Shown one piece after another: positions 24,301 through 36,300 of a stretch of 64,000 nucleotides of DNA. The notes beneath the pieces were generated by a model, which was not told where the DNA came from, made no database searches, and saw only the letters and a list, made by a program, of their open reading frames with translations. A program made the translations under genes and the position numbers. Position 1 is the first letter of the stretch, and each line of letters opens with the position of its first letter. The stretch comes from Oncomelania hupensis (Eukaryota; Mollusca; Gastropoda; Littorinimorpha; Pomatiopsidae), in the NCBI GenBank assembly GCA_036898135.1, contig CM072515.1, forward strand, positions 16,463,830 to 16,527,829, in the 5' to 3' direction.

Positions 24301-27300
24301 GCCCTGCTCAAAGAGACCCAGTGTACTCTCAAGCCATTGGTGACAAAGCCTACATGTCCCAGGCCGATAACAACAACAGCCACTGCTCCGCCCAGCCCGT
24401 CAAATCCTACGTTGACATCCCGCGAGGCCATGGCCAAAAGCCCGGTACAAGCCTGACCTCCAACGACACCTACCCCTCTTCCACAGGGCTCCGCTTCCTC
24501 TCCACCACACCCTCTACCTTTGCCAACCATCAGACATCTGATGACAGTCGGCAGTATATTCAGTCTGATGACAGTCGGCAGTATATTCAGTCCGAGAACA
24601 ACAACAATGTAGGCAGCAGTGCACAGAAAGGCAGCCTGACACAGGGAACTCTAGGCTTGGTGAACGGCCGCCTGACCACCATCTTCACAGAGGTTTCTGA
24701 TGTGGACAGGAAAATTATGGTGGTGGAGGATAGAGATTCACAGAAAGAAGTCAAGAGCATTCTGAAGAGGGTTGACAGCGCCAAACCCAAGCCAGCTGCC
24801 ACATGTGAGACTAAATTCAACGTGCAGGACAGCGTTGAGATCACCAAGAAACACCTGCACACCACCCACGAGATGAAAGAGGAGAAGAAGAAGGTAAATA
24901 GTATATTTGATACAATTCAGACATATTGTTATAGAAAAAGGTGGTTATTAATACTGTCAGATACTTTTTGTCACTGTGTATTTTGTGTGTGTATGCAGCA
25001 TGTATGTGACTTGCTCGTCAAAACGGCTTGCTGTTACATGTGTGCGAATCAAACATCCCTCTTGCTATTTAGCATAACACTAGCACAGATTTATAAAATT
25101 TAACTAAAAGGTTTAATTCAAATCAAACACACAAAAAATAAGCAACAAACATAATAATCAAACAATGAATTTTCATAAACAATGATTGGATAATAATAAA
25201 GTCCACTCTTATTTTTCCTATAATCCCACACAACACCACAAAAATCCAGAATAACATGCTATCCTATCCTATCCCATAACCCGGAGGTCGTAGGGGCACC
25301 ACAGATGATTGTTTAACCAGCATACTCCATCTTTCTCTGTCCTCAGCAGCCCTGATGGCTTCGCTCAGTGTCAAACCAGTCGATTCTTGAATGTTGTCCT
25401 CCCACCTCTTTTTCGGTCTCCCTCTTGTTCTACCTCCTTGCCTTGCAGAATAGTCTTTGCAAGGCCTGAGGATCTGGTGACGTGGCCATACCATCAGAGT
25501 TTCCGTTTCTTCACCACTGTGAGCAGGTCATCGTGTTGTCCAATGGCTTGTGTGATGGTCTGTCGGACTTCGTCGTTGGTGATGTGTTGGGTATAGGAAA
25601 TGCCCAGAAGTCTTCTGTAGCACCTCATCTCCATACTTTGTATTCTTCGTTGTAGATCTGCTGTGAGGGTCCATGCTTCGCAAGCATATAGGAAGATGGA
25701 GATGACAAGGGAGCGCAGCAGTCTTACTTTAGAATGTAGACTGATGGTCCTGTCTAACCAAATGGGCTTCAACCTTGTCAGGGCAGCAGTTGTTTGTGCG
25801 ATCCTTGAGAGGACTTCCTGTCCAGAATAACATGCAACAATAAAATAAAATATTCTCTATGCACTTCCAATGGTGGCTTTCAACACAGTTTTTCACAGAC
25901 CTAGTACGATTTTGCTAACACAATAATGCACCTTCAAATTTGTGACTTGAATACACCAAAACAAAATATTTATGCATGAAATAAAGACTGTCTACAAAAA
26001 CTTAATCCAAAATGTTCACAGATTTGTAGAAAAATGCACACAAAAATATATAAGTAATTCACTTGGTTTTGTCACTTTATAATAATTAACTACTTTAAAA
26101 AAAAAAAAAAGAACACACAGTATGCTCAGCATTTAAAAATAAGCTGGTTAATGAAATAGTCCAAACTGACACCCTGCACAAAATCAACGAGTTTTTAAAA
26201 AGTCTATCAGTGTGTCTCTGTCTATTTGTATGTGCAAAACTTGTACGTGGTTTAATTTGATTTGCCAGATCTTTCACGTATCACAACCAAATATGCTAGG
26301 ACCTCGAAAATGATCAGTGAATGAATTACTTCACTTCAAGGACAAAGTCACAGGGTCAGCAAATGTTAATTACCTCCCCCCTCCTCCAAAATGATTTTTA
26401 TAAACAATATTTCATTTTTGTCCTAAATTATTGATATTGAACTTATGATTCTTTGATGCATGATAGATTTTAGTGAGACACAGCTACACGAATTTGGTCA
26501 ACTTTGCTCCAAGGCAAGGTCACTGGAGCTGTCTGGTCGGTACATATGGGTACTTTGAAGTAAACTTGACCTTAAACTGTAAGAGATAAAAAGTCCAAAC
26601 TTGTATGCCAAGATAATACATGTGTGTTCCATTCTTGCATCAATTTTGAAGGTCAAGGTCATTTTAGGTCTTACAAAAACATTTTAAAAAATTGTTGTCG
26701 TTGTTGTATCAATTTTTATTCATCAGTTTAACGTAATTTAAAAATTGGTCATCATACAGTGGGATGGCTCTATATTTGACCCATAGTACACTTCAACATT
26801 TGGTTATTTGATCATACATTAGCATCAGAGGTCATGTAAAGGTCAGTGTCATTGAAGGTCAATGTCATCCTGAGGTTACTGTTTTGGCATACTAGAACTT
26901 TTGCTGTAGATTATTTGATTGTACATTAGTGTCCATTTGGAACCAGAAATCAAGGTCATCTCAAGGTCAAGATCAAAGTCAGTATTACTTTGCATTTTAA
27001 TGCCACAGTTTCAGTTTTTCTAGGCGGTCATTTTAATGCAGAGTATTGCAAGTTCCATAAGGAGTATGCAAGTCATATGGGCTTTGCCCTTCTAGTTGTA
27101 CACTTGTCTTCCAAGATTATAGTCCAAACATTATGCAGTTTTTAACAATTATATTATAAAAGCAGTAATAATATGCCAAATTATACATTTTGACCAAGTT
27201 TAGTGAGGAAGTCTTTCCATGAGGTTCCATTTGTGGGAACAATCTGGAATTGCCTGCATAGTGTCTTCTAGTATGAAGAAGTGTTGCTTTACTGTAAAGT

Positions 27301-30300
27301 GAAGGAACCCACTTTGCGCTGCATTGCATTGACAATATTTTCCTATCCATGGACCCAGTCGCTTATAATCACTCTTCCCAAAAAGGGCATCCTTCAGGAG
27401 TGTCAAAACTACCGCATCATCAGCCATCCCAGAAAAGTCCTCCTGAAAATAATACTTAACAGTTTGAAACCCCAAACTGAACAAACCATAGCTGAAGAAC
27501 AAGCAGGATTCAGGGCATGGCGAAGCACCAATGGGCAGTTTTTCAACCTCAGAATAATCTGCGAGAAATACCTACAGCACCAACAACGTATATATCGTGT
27601 GTTTGTAGACTTCAAGCAAGTGTTTGACTGAGTTTGGCATGCAGCTCTGTGGGCAACCATGAGAGTGTATACAATCAGTCTTAAAATTATTGAAGTCATC
27701 GAAAACTTGTTTGACAAGGCTACCAGTGCAGTCCTCCACAACAGCGCCATCGAAAACTGGTTCAGAACTTACAATCAGTGTGCATCAATGATGCCTACTC
27801 TTCCGAACACTCTTCAGCATCTTTCTGGAGCGCATTATGTCAGATGCCCTTGCAGATCATGAAGGCACATAGGGGGTAGAGCAATCTCCAGTTTTGCGAA
27901 TGACATTGATGGATTGGCTGGAGAGGAACAAGAACTTGGAACAGCTGGTACAGAGACTTGACACAATCCCTTGAGCCTTAGGAATTGAAGTGCAGAGAAG
28001 ACCAAAATGATAACCAACAACGCCAATGACATCAACACAGACATGAAAGTCAATGGCCAGTCCCTCAACCCTGTGCTCAGCTTCAAATATTTAGGAGCCA
28101 TTGTATCAGACAATGGATCCCAACAGGAAGTCTTCCAGGATAGCACAAACAACTGCTGCCCTGACAAGGTTGAAGCCCATTTGGAAAGACAGTACCATCA
28201 GTCTACACTCCAAGGTAAGGTTGCTGTGCTCTCTTGTCATCTCCATCTTCCTATATTCTTGCGAAAGAAACATGGACCCTCACAGCAGATCTACAACGAA
28301 GAATGCAAAGCATGGAGATAGGCGCTACAGAATACTTCTGGGCATTTCCTATACCAAGCACATCACCAGCGACAAAATACGACAGACCATCACACAACAT
28401 TGGACAACATAATGACATGCTCACAATGGTAAAGAAATGGAAATTCCAATAGTATGGCCACGTCTCCAGAGCATCAGGCCTTGCAAAGACCATCCTGCAA
28501 GGCACAGTGCAAGGAGGCAGAAGAAGAGGGAGACAAGAAAAGAGGTGGGAGGACAACATTTATTGAGATTAGACTTTCTTGACACTGAGCGAAGCCTTGA
28601 GGGTTGCTGAGGACAGATAAAGATGGAGTACACTGGTTAAACGATCATCTGTGGTGCATCAACGACTTTCAAATTGCGGGATAGGATAGGAGAGGATATG
28701 ATATGCTGGATTTCTTCTTATGCTAGGGGCCTAGAACTCTTTTTGATTGCAGTTGTTAGCCAAAATAAAAGAACTTGTCTTTGGAATTTAAGATTGATTT
28801 TTTTTTGTTAGCTCACTTTCCACCTTGGAGCTATTGAGATCCAGAGTACAGATGAAGTTATTTTCAAACTTAACTTGCAGGTCAGGATCAACGTCATAAA
28901 ACATGCTTGTTGCAAGCTTGTACAGTTTGTTAAGGTATTGAGAGCTGAGCCACTATTATCTTTTTTTTAACCCATTGCCAGTGAAATGTTGAATTCCACT
29001 GCAACTGTACATTTATTTTCAGCTCAAGAAAAAAGGAGTGCGTTTTGCAGACCTGCAGTACCCTGATGTTGAGGAGGACTTTGAACAAGATAACCAGGAC
29101 ATATCTACTATCCCTGCTAAATCTGAAGGTAAAATCACATATGTTTCTATCTAGTCGCTCAGCCTGTCAGGTTAAAAAAAGAAATAAAGAAAGAGATTTC
29201 TCTTATACAGCACACTTACAAGCTCAGAGAGTTTCTCAAGGCTCTGGCCCATAATATCCACAGGGTGGAGAATTTTCCGCGAATCCGCGGATTTCCGCGG
29301 AAGGCATTTGCATTTCAGAGAAAAAATAATGAGTTCCGAGTGGGAGAAGCTGAGGGCTACCCTTTCCTGGGCATAGCGGCCAAAAGCGGCCGAAGGTCTA
29401 AACAGGCAAAACATCCAAAAGCAGTCCGTATCAACCATGTGGTTATATTCTCGCGTTGTTTGAAAGATTGCGAGACTTCCGGCAATCGACTTCCGGTTTA
29501 TTCTGTTGTAAAAACATTCGACTGCATTTCCACAAGTTTTCTCTGTGAGGCGTTCGTTTTTTCGATTTTTTTTTCAAATTTTCTTGTGTGTGTGTTTCTA
29601 AAATGGATGGTTTGGATTCTTCGACTGATGAAGGGGAGTTTACAGGCTTCCATTTATCAGACATTAAAGTGAGAGAAATGGACTTGGAGTCGGAGGAAGA
29701 GATCGGTACTGACATTAGACAATTAGTGTCAGTAGTGTGCATGCATACGATCTTTCAGACTGGCATGAAAGTGAAGAAGAGGAGGGGGCTTGTTTGGACT
29801 TTTTAAAACTTTTTTTTTGTATACACATGGAGTAATAAATAACAAGACATGACAAGAGAAGTATAAAAAGGTATATTATCAGAATTTTTTTTTTTTCTGT
29901 TCATTTTGCATTTTATTTCATTTAAATCTATACATTAGTCACTAATACCTAATATGTAGTGTTTTTACTAACGTACCCCTAAATATCTCTAAAATTATAA
30001 AAATTCTTGCCTGTTTACAGCTAATAAATAGACAGACAGTAAAATTGGAAATGTGGAGTTTGTGTGTAACAGTGGTGGACCTCAAACTTTGTTGGGCCTA
30101 CAAATCAAGATTCTTAACTTTTTTGAAAGACATGTGCATAAAACATTCTTTTTTTGTTGTTGTTTCTATTCATGTTTACTTTGTGCTTTTTGCTTTCAGG
30201 AGAGGCCCTAAATTACTTTCAAAATTGCATAAATTCATTTTCTTCCAGGGAGCGAATACCGGGGCTTGGCCCCTGGGCCCCGGCCGGATTTCAGAGATTT

Positions 30301-33300
30301 CTTGATTCAGTTGTTCTCCACCCTGTATCCAGCAATCACACAATAGTTTGCTGAAGTCAAGATTCGAACCCACGTCGCTCAAGACGCAATCACACAAGTT
30401 TTTGCGTTCTGACCACTGAGCTATCCCTGTTCTATCAACAACACTCCAGTCCATTGAACTTTGAATGGATGTCTGGGTCTGTTTAGGACAAGATGGTGAA
30501 GTAGTGAACAAAAGTGGATGATCACTGCCTACTTGATGCTGGCCATGAGAAAAAGGAGGTCCCTAATTGTTCTCTCCCCTAGGACAACGGTTGCCTGAAA
30601 GTCTTGACGTATTTGCCAGTACTATGTTCTAAAAATGTTATTGATATTGCTAGTGAAGGTGTTGATGCCACATGATCTTCATGACACTGGCTTTGAAATG
30701 GAGGTCCATAATGCCTTTGTGACCCAAAGTGCCAGACACAATATGCACTTTTTTACCTTTAGTGTAGTATTGCCAAGGTGAGGCTTAAATGAGAGATAAC
30801 GTGTTGGTGTTAACAGAGAGCAGCAAGCAGCAGCCGGCCCAGCGACCACGACCAGCCTCAGCCAGGGTAGTGTCCACCACCAAGCCCATTGACACCAGGC
30901 CCCGAGGCCCCAGGGTCACCAGCGCTGGTCCCTCACGTCCACCCCCAGCCTCGCGACCCAAAGCCGCCGCCCACATCATCGTGAGTGGCGATGCGGGCAG
31001 CCATCATCCCAACCACAGCGTCCACATAGCTCACGGCAACCCAGCGCATCATGACACTGGAGGCCCCGCTATCTTCGCTCACAAGTCACAGCTGGACAAG
31101 AAGGTGGACCCCCACTTTTATTTGTCTTGTTTGTTCTTTGTATCTTGCTTATTTCTCATCGTCTGGGGCGACACATAGGTTATAAGTGTTTGGGAGTGGG
31201 AAAAGGTATGGGTTAGCTTCTTTCTTTAGTTGAATACACATTGTTATCTACACTAAAACCCTCTACCCATTGAGTTCTATCTTATGTTATAGTCTTGATA
31301 TTTTCCCATAGGTGGTGATGATCCACAACAACTTCATGTCACGAGTGCCGGCATACAGCAGTCCAGCCACCATGGCCACCACACCTGCTAGTGTCACCAC
31401 AGCCTACACCATGTCTGGCAACCTTCCGCAGAAAAACGGCACTGCAGCCACCGCCACCTACCCCGCCTCCACCATCCCTATAAACGGCAGCATGCGGTCA
31501 GCGCAGACCGATGCTGGACGGTGGGCAGGCAAAGTGGTCCCCACCCCCAGCTCCACCACCATGCTTCCATCACACTCCCACTTCTCCAGCTACACCACAG
31601 CCAGCAGCGCCGTCTACAACAACACAGGACTGCGCATCGACCGCACCCCCACAGATGACGAGATCAACAAGCTGTGGAAAAAAATGCGCAGCATGCTGGA
31701 CGTCACTGACTGCAAGAACGGACAACCACAACAACAAGGTCAGGGTCAAAGTAACATGTCTATCAACAACAACAGTGCCGCTGATTACAACACCAGAACT
31801 CCGGTGCACCTTTCTCAACAGTATTTTGACGGTGCGGCGCTGGGCATTCCGAATGGTATGTCACGTGTGGCCACTGCTTCAACCACCGCCAAGACATCAC
31901 CATCCCAGATAAGTGCTGTTTCTACTCAGGCAGTCAGCAAACCAACGTCAGGGAAGAATGGCTACATGCAGCGCTTCAGGTGAAAAATTGTTTTGTATGA
32001 TTGATTGATTGATGGATGATTGATTGATTGATTGATTGATGATGAATTCATTTATTCATTGATTTGTAATGATTGGTCTAATAAGCAATTAGCAGTAGAC
32101 TACCAGCCATTGACAGGATTGGACTGAGTCATTGAAAGTAAGTTATGGTTTCCTCACTCTTGCCATCATCATAATTAACCCTTGTTACACCTGATGATAG
32201 TCACAATGTTCAACTTGCCATCGTCATAATTAACCCTTGTTACACCTGATGATAGTCACAATGTTCAACTTGCCATCGTCATAATTAACCCTTGTTACAC
32301 CTGATGATAGTCACAATGTTCAACTTGCCATCGTCATAATTAACCCTTGTTACACCTGATGATAGTCACAATGTTCAACTTGCCATCGTCATAATTAACC
32401 CTTGTCACACCTGATGATAGTCACAATGTTCAACTTGCCATCGTCATCATTAACCCTTGTCACACCTGATGATAGTCACAATGTTCAACTTGCCATCGTC
32501 ATCATTAACCCTTGTCACACCTGATGATAGTCACAATGTTCAACTTGCCATCGTCATAATTAACCCTTGTCACACCTGATGATAGTCACAATGTTCAACT
32601 TGCCATCATTATAATTAACCCTTGTCACACCTGATGATAGTCACAATGTTCAACTTGCCATCGTCATCATTAACCCTTGTCACACCTGATGATAGTCACA
32701 ATGTTCAACTTGCCATCATCATAATTAACCCTTGTCACACCTGATGATAGTCACACTGTTCAACTTGCCATCATCATAATTAACCCTTGTCACACCTGAT
32801 GATAGTCACAATGTTCAACTTGCCATCGTCATAATTAACCCTTGTCACACCTGATGATAGTCACACTGTTCAACTTGCCATCGTCATAATTAACCCTTGT
32901 CACACCTGATGATAGTCACAATGTTCAACTTGCCCTGCAAACTAGCGGCTCAGAAAAAGTCAGTGTTATGGATTCTCTCTAGCCTGTGCTATGATAGAAA
33001 AGGGATCCCTGGAGGGATGATTGACAAAATGAGGTTGCCCACAGGACAATGAGATGTTGGTTAGGATATCCGTACAATATTGAATCACTTTTGGGGTGAA
33101 AAAATGTGTGTATTATAAATCAATGAAGGATTATTGTTATTATTATTAGTAGTAGTAATATTATTTTACTTTTTGGCAAATAATACTCTGGTTTTTCTCC
33201 ATGGGATTACTTTACTGGAGTGCCTTTAGTGTTACCATTACAGTTGTTTCAGCAGATCTTTTATACGGATCAGGGGTGAGACCTCTTTCAACCAAGTTGT

Positions 33301-36300
33301 AATCCTGATTCGACTGTTTTCAGTCTGCTGGATCCTATAAAACAATAACTAACTAGCTAACCAACTTTTCTCACTTTGGGGGGGAATTTGTCTAAAGGTT
33401 TACATTGGAAAAGTTGGACCAGCCTTGCCTGGCCATGGGGTTTTGTTTCTAAAATTGTCTGTGATTAGTTTTTACTTGTCTGCAAATTAATTTAGACTGT
33501 GTGTGATTCATTTTATGTTGTAACGTTGAGAAAGCCTGTTAAGTTAAGGCGACATTTTGGAAAATTGTATATGACTTATTTGGTTTTACTGTCCATTTCG
33601 TTTGATCATGTAGAAGTGCTTACACGTGGTCTTCTAAAAAATAAACATTTGACAGTTAAATGCAAGGTTGTTAAAAATCAAAGCAATTCCTCACGCATTT
33701 ACACTCATTGTGTAATAGAATTTGTTTTCATCAGGGATTTTGCTACCATTCTCAGTTTTATGTCCCTGCATGCATGAAAATTGCATTCATGGTACTGAAA
33801 ATGTGCACCCCAAGGAATGTGTCTTATGCCAAACTTCTTTTCTGTCTTGTGTTTTGTCAGCTTGCTGCAACAGCGTAAAGGAAACAGCAGTACCATAGGC
33901 CTGACACGTGCCAATGGTATAGTGGAACAGACTGTGCAGCCTATCACCCACAACAGTGGTCTTGACCCTCGATTTGGCCAGGTCAACATCAGCTATGCTC
34001 CACGTGAAGAGAGTGAGTAACACTTTACTTTTAAATCATTGATGGAAATCATTGATATATTGAATCATTTGTGGAAGAAAAAAAACACAAACTTTCGTTG
34101 TTGAATGTGTTTAACACATTGATTCATTTTGTCCTCTTTCTTTTTTTTACTTGTATATTAACATTTGCCATTCTTTGGAATCAGGATTGCGTATTCGCTC
34201 AGTGTTAGAATATATTTTGTTGGTTTCACTGAAGCACATGTTGCAGTGTCAGAAAGCATGGCAGAGTTCCTGGCAGCGGAGCAGGTGGTGCAGACTCAGG
34301 GTGCCGATGTGCGTGACAGCAGAGTGATGGCCGCCATGCAGTCTGCACAGAACCAACAGGAGATGTACAACTCTGTCCGCCAGAAGCTTGCCAGAGGTAG
34401 GAACTAGCTGATATGTCATTGTTTTTATATTTAATTGTAAATACCAGCTCAGAAAGCTGCTCAAGGTTATGTCTGCCTGAAACTAAGGTCTAACTCAAGG
34501 TGGCCAAGACATAAGTATTTATTCACTAAGTAAAACGTTACCAGGCTTTTGGTGTGGCATCGCGACAATGAAAATACATCCAATAAAAATTAAACTGCAG
34601 GGTGACATCGTTTGGGATCAATGCTCAGCATTTTATGTCTTTCAGTTTGAATCCTGTTTAACCTGTTTTAAGTTTTATATTTTCCATGTAGTCCTTTTAT
34701 CACCAGCCAGTGGAATTAGACCTGTGTTTATAAGTATGTATGTGTGTGTGTGTGCATATATTTATGCGTTATTTTTATTGGTTATTTCATTATTATTAAA
34801 TCGTTCTTATATAGCACTTTACAGCTCAAGATCTTCTTTTATTTATTTTATTTATTTCATTTATCATTTCAGGAGGGCCAGGTGCTTTATCAATGGAGGA
34901 ACAAAAGCTTTTGGAATCCCTGGATAAGCTGAATGAGAGACTGAAAGGTAATCATGTAGTTTGTTCTGTTATAACTTATGTTGCTTCTATGGCCCCCCCT
35001 TTTTTTTTTTTTTTTTTTTACTAGCACTGCTAGGTCAATGGTAGAATTTGAGTCATATCTCTCACTGGAATAGCATTTTACTGACAATATTAATGATCTG
35101 TTTTCAGTCATTGGGTATTCAGTGACATTGCTTTTGTGAAAAAAATATTCTCAGCATTGCTAGGTCATACACACAATTTCTCTTTCATACTATGGCTTTT
35201 ACTGAAACTGTTAGTATTACAATTAGTTTACCATTTTCATTAATAGTCTGTTCTGTCATAATTTGTATGAGATACATTTTGTAAAGCACTGGTAGGTTAT
35301 AACGATAGAATTTGAGAGATAGCTTTCACCACAATAGTGTTGTCTAACTGATACTTTCAATAGTAGTTTTGGCTGTTTTCAGTATTAATTGTGCTAATGT
35401 AGAATAAGATTATCAATACGTTTTGTACTTTGTTTTCACTAATAGTTGTATTAAGTTGTAAGTAGTGGCACAGTTTCTTCTTCTTCTTTTTCTTCATTGA
35501 TGACTACAAGAAAAGTAGTCCACAATTTTGGTGTGTATATTAAGGGATGCTCTCAGTTCCTAAGAGGTTTCACAGAGGTATACCGTGGAATTGAATTTCT
35601 GGCATAGATTTGGATTGTGTGCTTGTGTGTGTTCTTTTCGAGTGCATTAAACATTTGCTGTAGTGTTCTTTCTCTTCTTTTAGTTGAGAGCTCACAGTCA
35701 ATCAACTCTATTGTGTTCACTTTATAGAAGAGTAGCTATGATCTGTAAAATCATTCCTTGCAGACCTTTTCTGTAGGTTGATAGAGACAGTGGACCCCTG
35801 GGCTATCAAAGCGAACAAGTCCAGTCCTGCTCAAACTGAATCTTTTTATCCTTGATAGAGAACACTATGAGACACATCTTGAGCGTGATGTTGAAAGTCA
35901 TGTGACTTTAGAAGTCCTGATCCAAACAAATCATCAAAATGCAGACAAAATAGGTATCAATGATGATTTTTTCAAAACTAGCATTCTAGTATTTGGTTTA
36001 CTTTGTCTTCACAAAGCTCTGTACATTTGTGTACTGCTCAATATGTACATTCTTTCACTTGCTTGCTAGGAAAGATATGCAGGCTTTATAATAAGATTAC
36101 GTCTGCATAAGAATTTCTGGTGATTTTTCAGTGGTGGATAACCGAACCACAAACAATCCAGTCTCCAACCTTTCGAACACTGCTCCCAGCAATCATATTT
36201 ATATCCATGTAAGTAGTTCATCGTATTTTAATTTATTCAGCTACTAATTAATTTGGGTTTTTTGCTATTGCTTTTGGGAAATTGAATTTAATATGTTATT

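Noticed and set aside
24894..25103. Extension of the large CEP126 exon to a stop at 25103
   Set aside because: A good donor at 24894 and an in-phase next exon at 29023 favour splicing; the extension is Cys/Phe-rich and unlike the rest.
30360..30433. A functional tRNA gene on the minus strand
   Set aside because: A and B boxes are good but the acceptor and anticodon stems do not pair convincingly and a SINE body follows.
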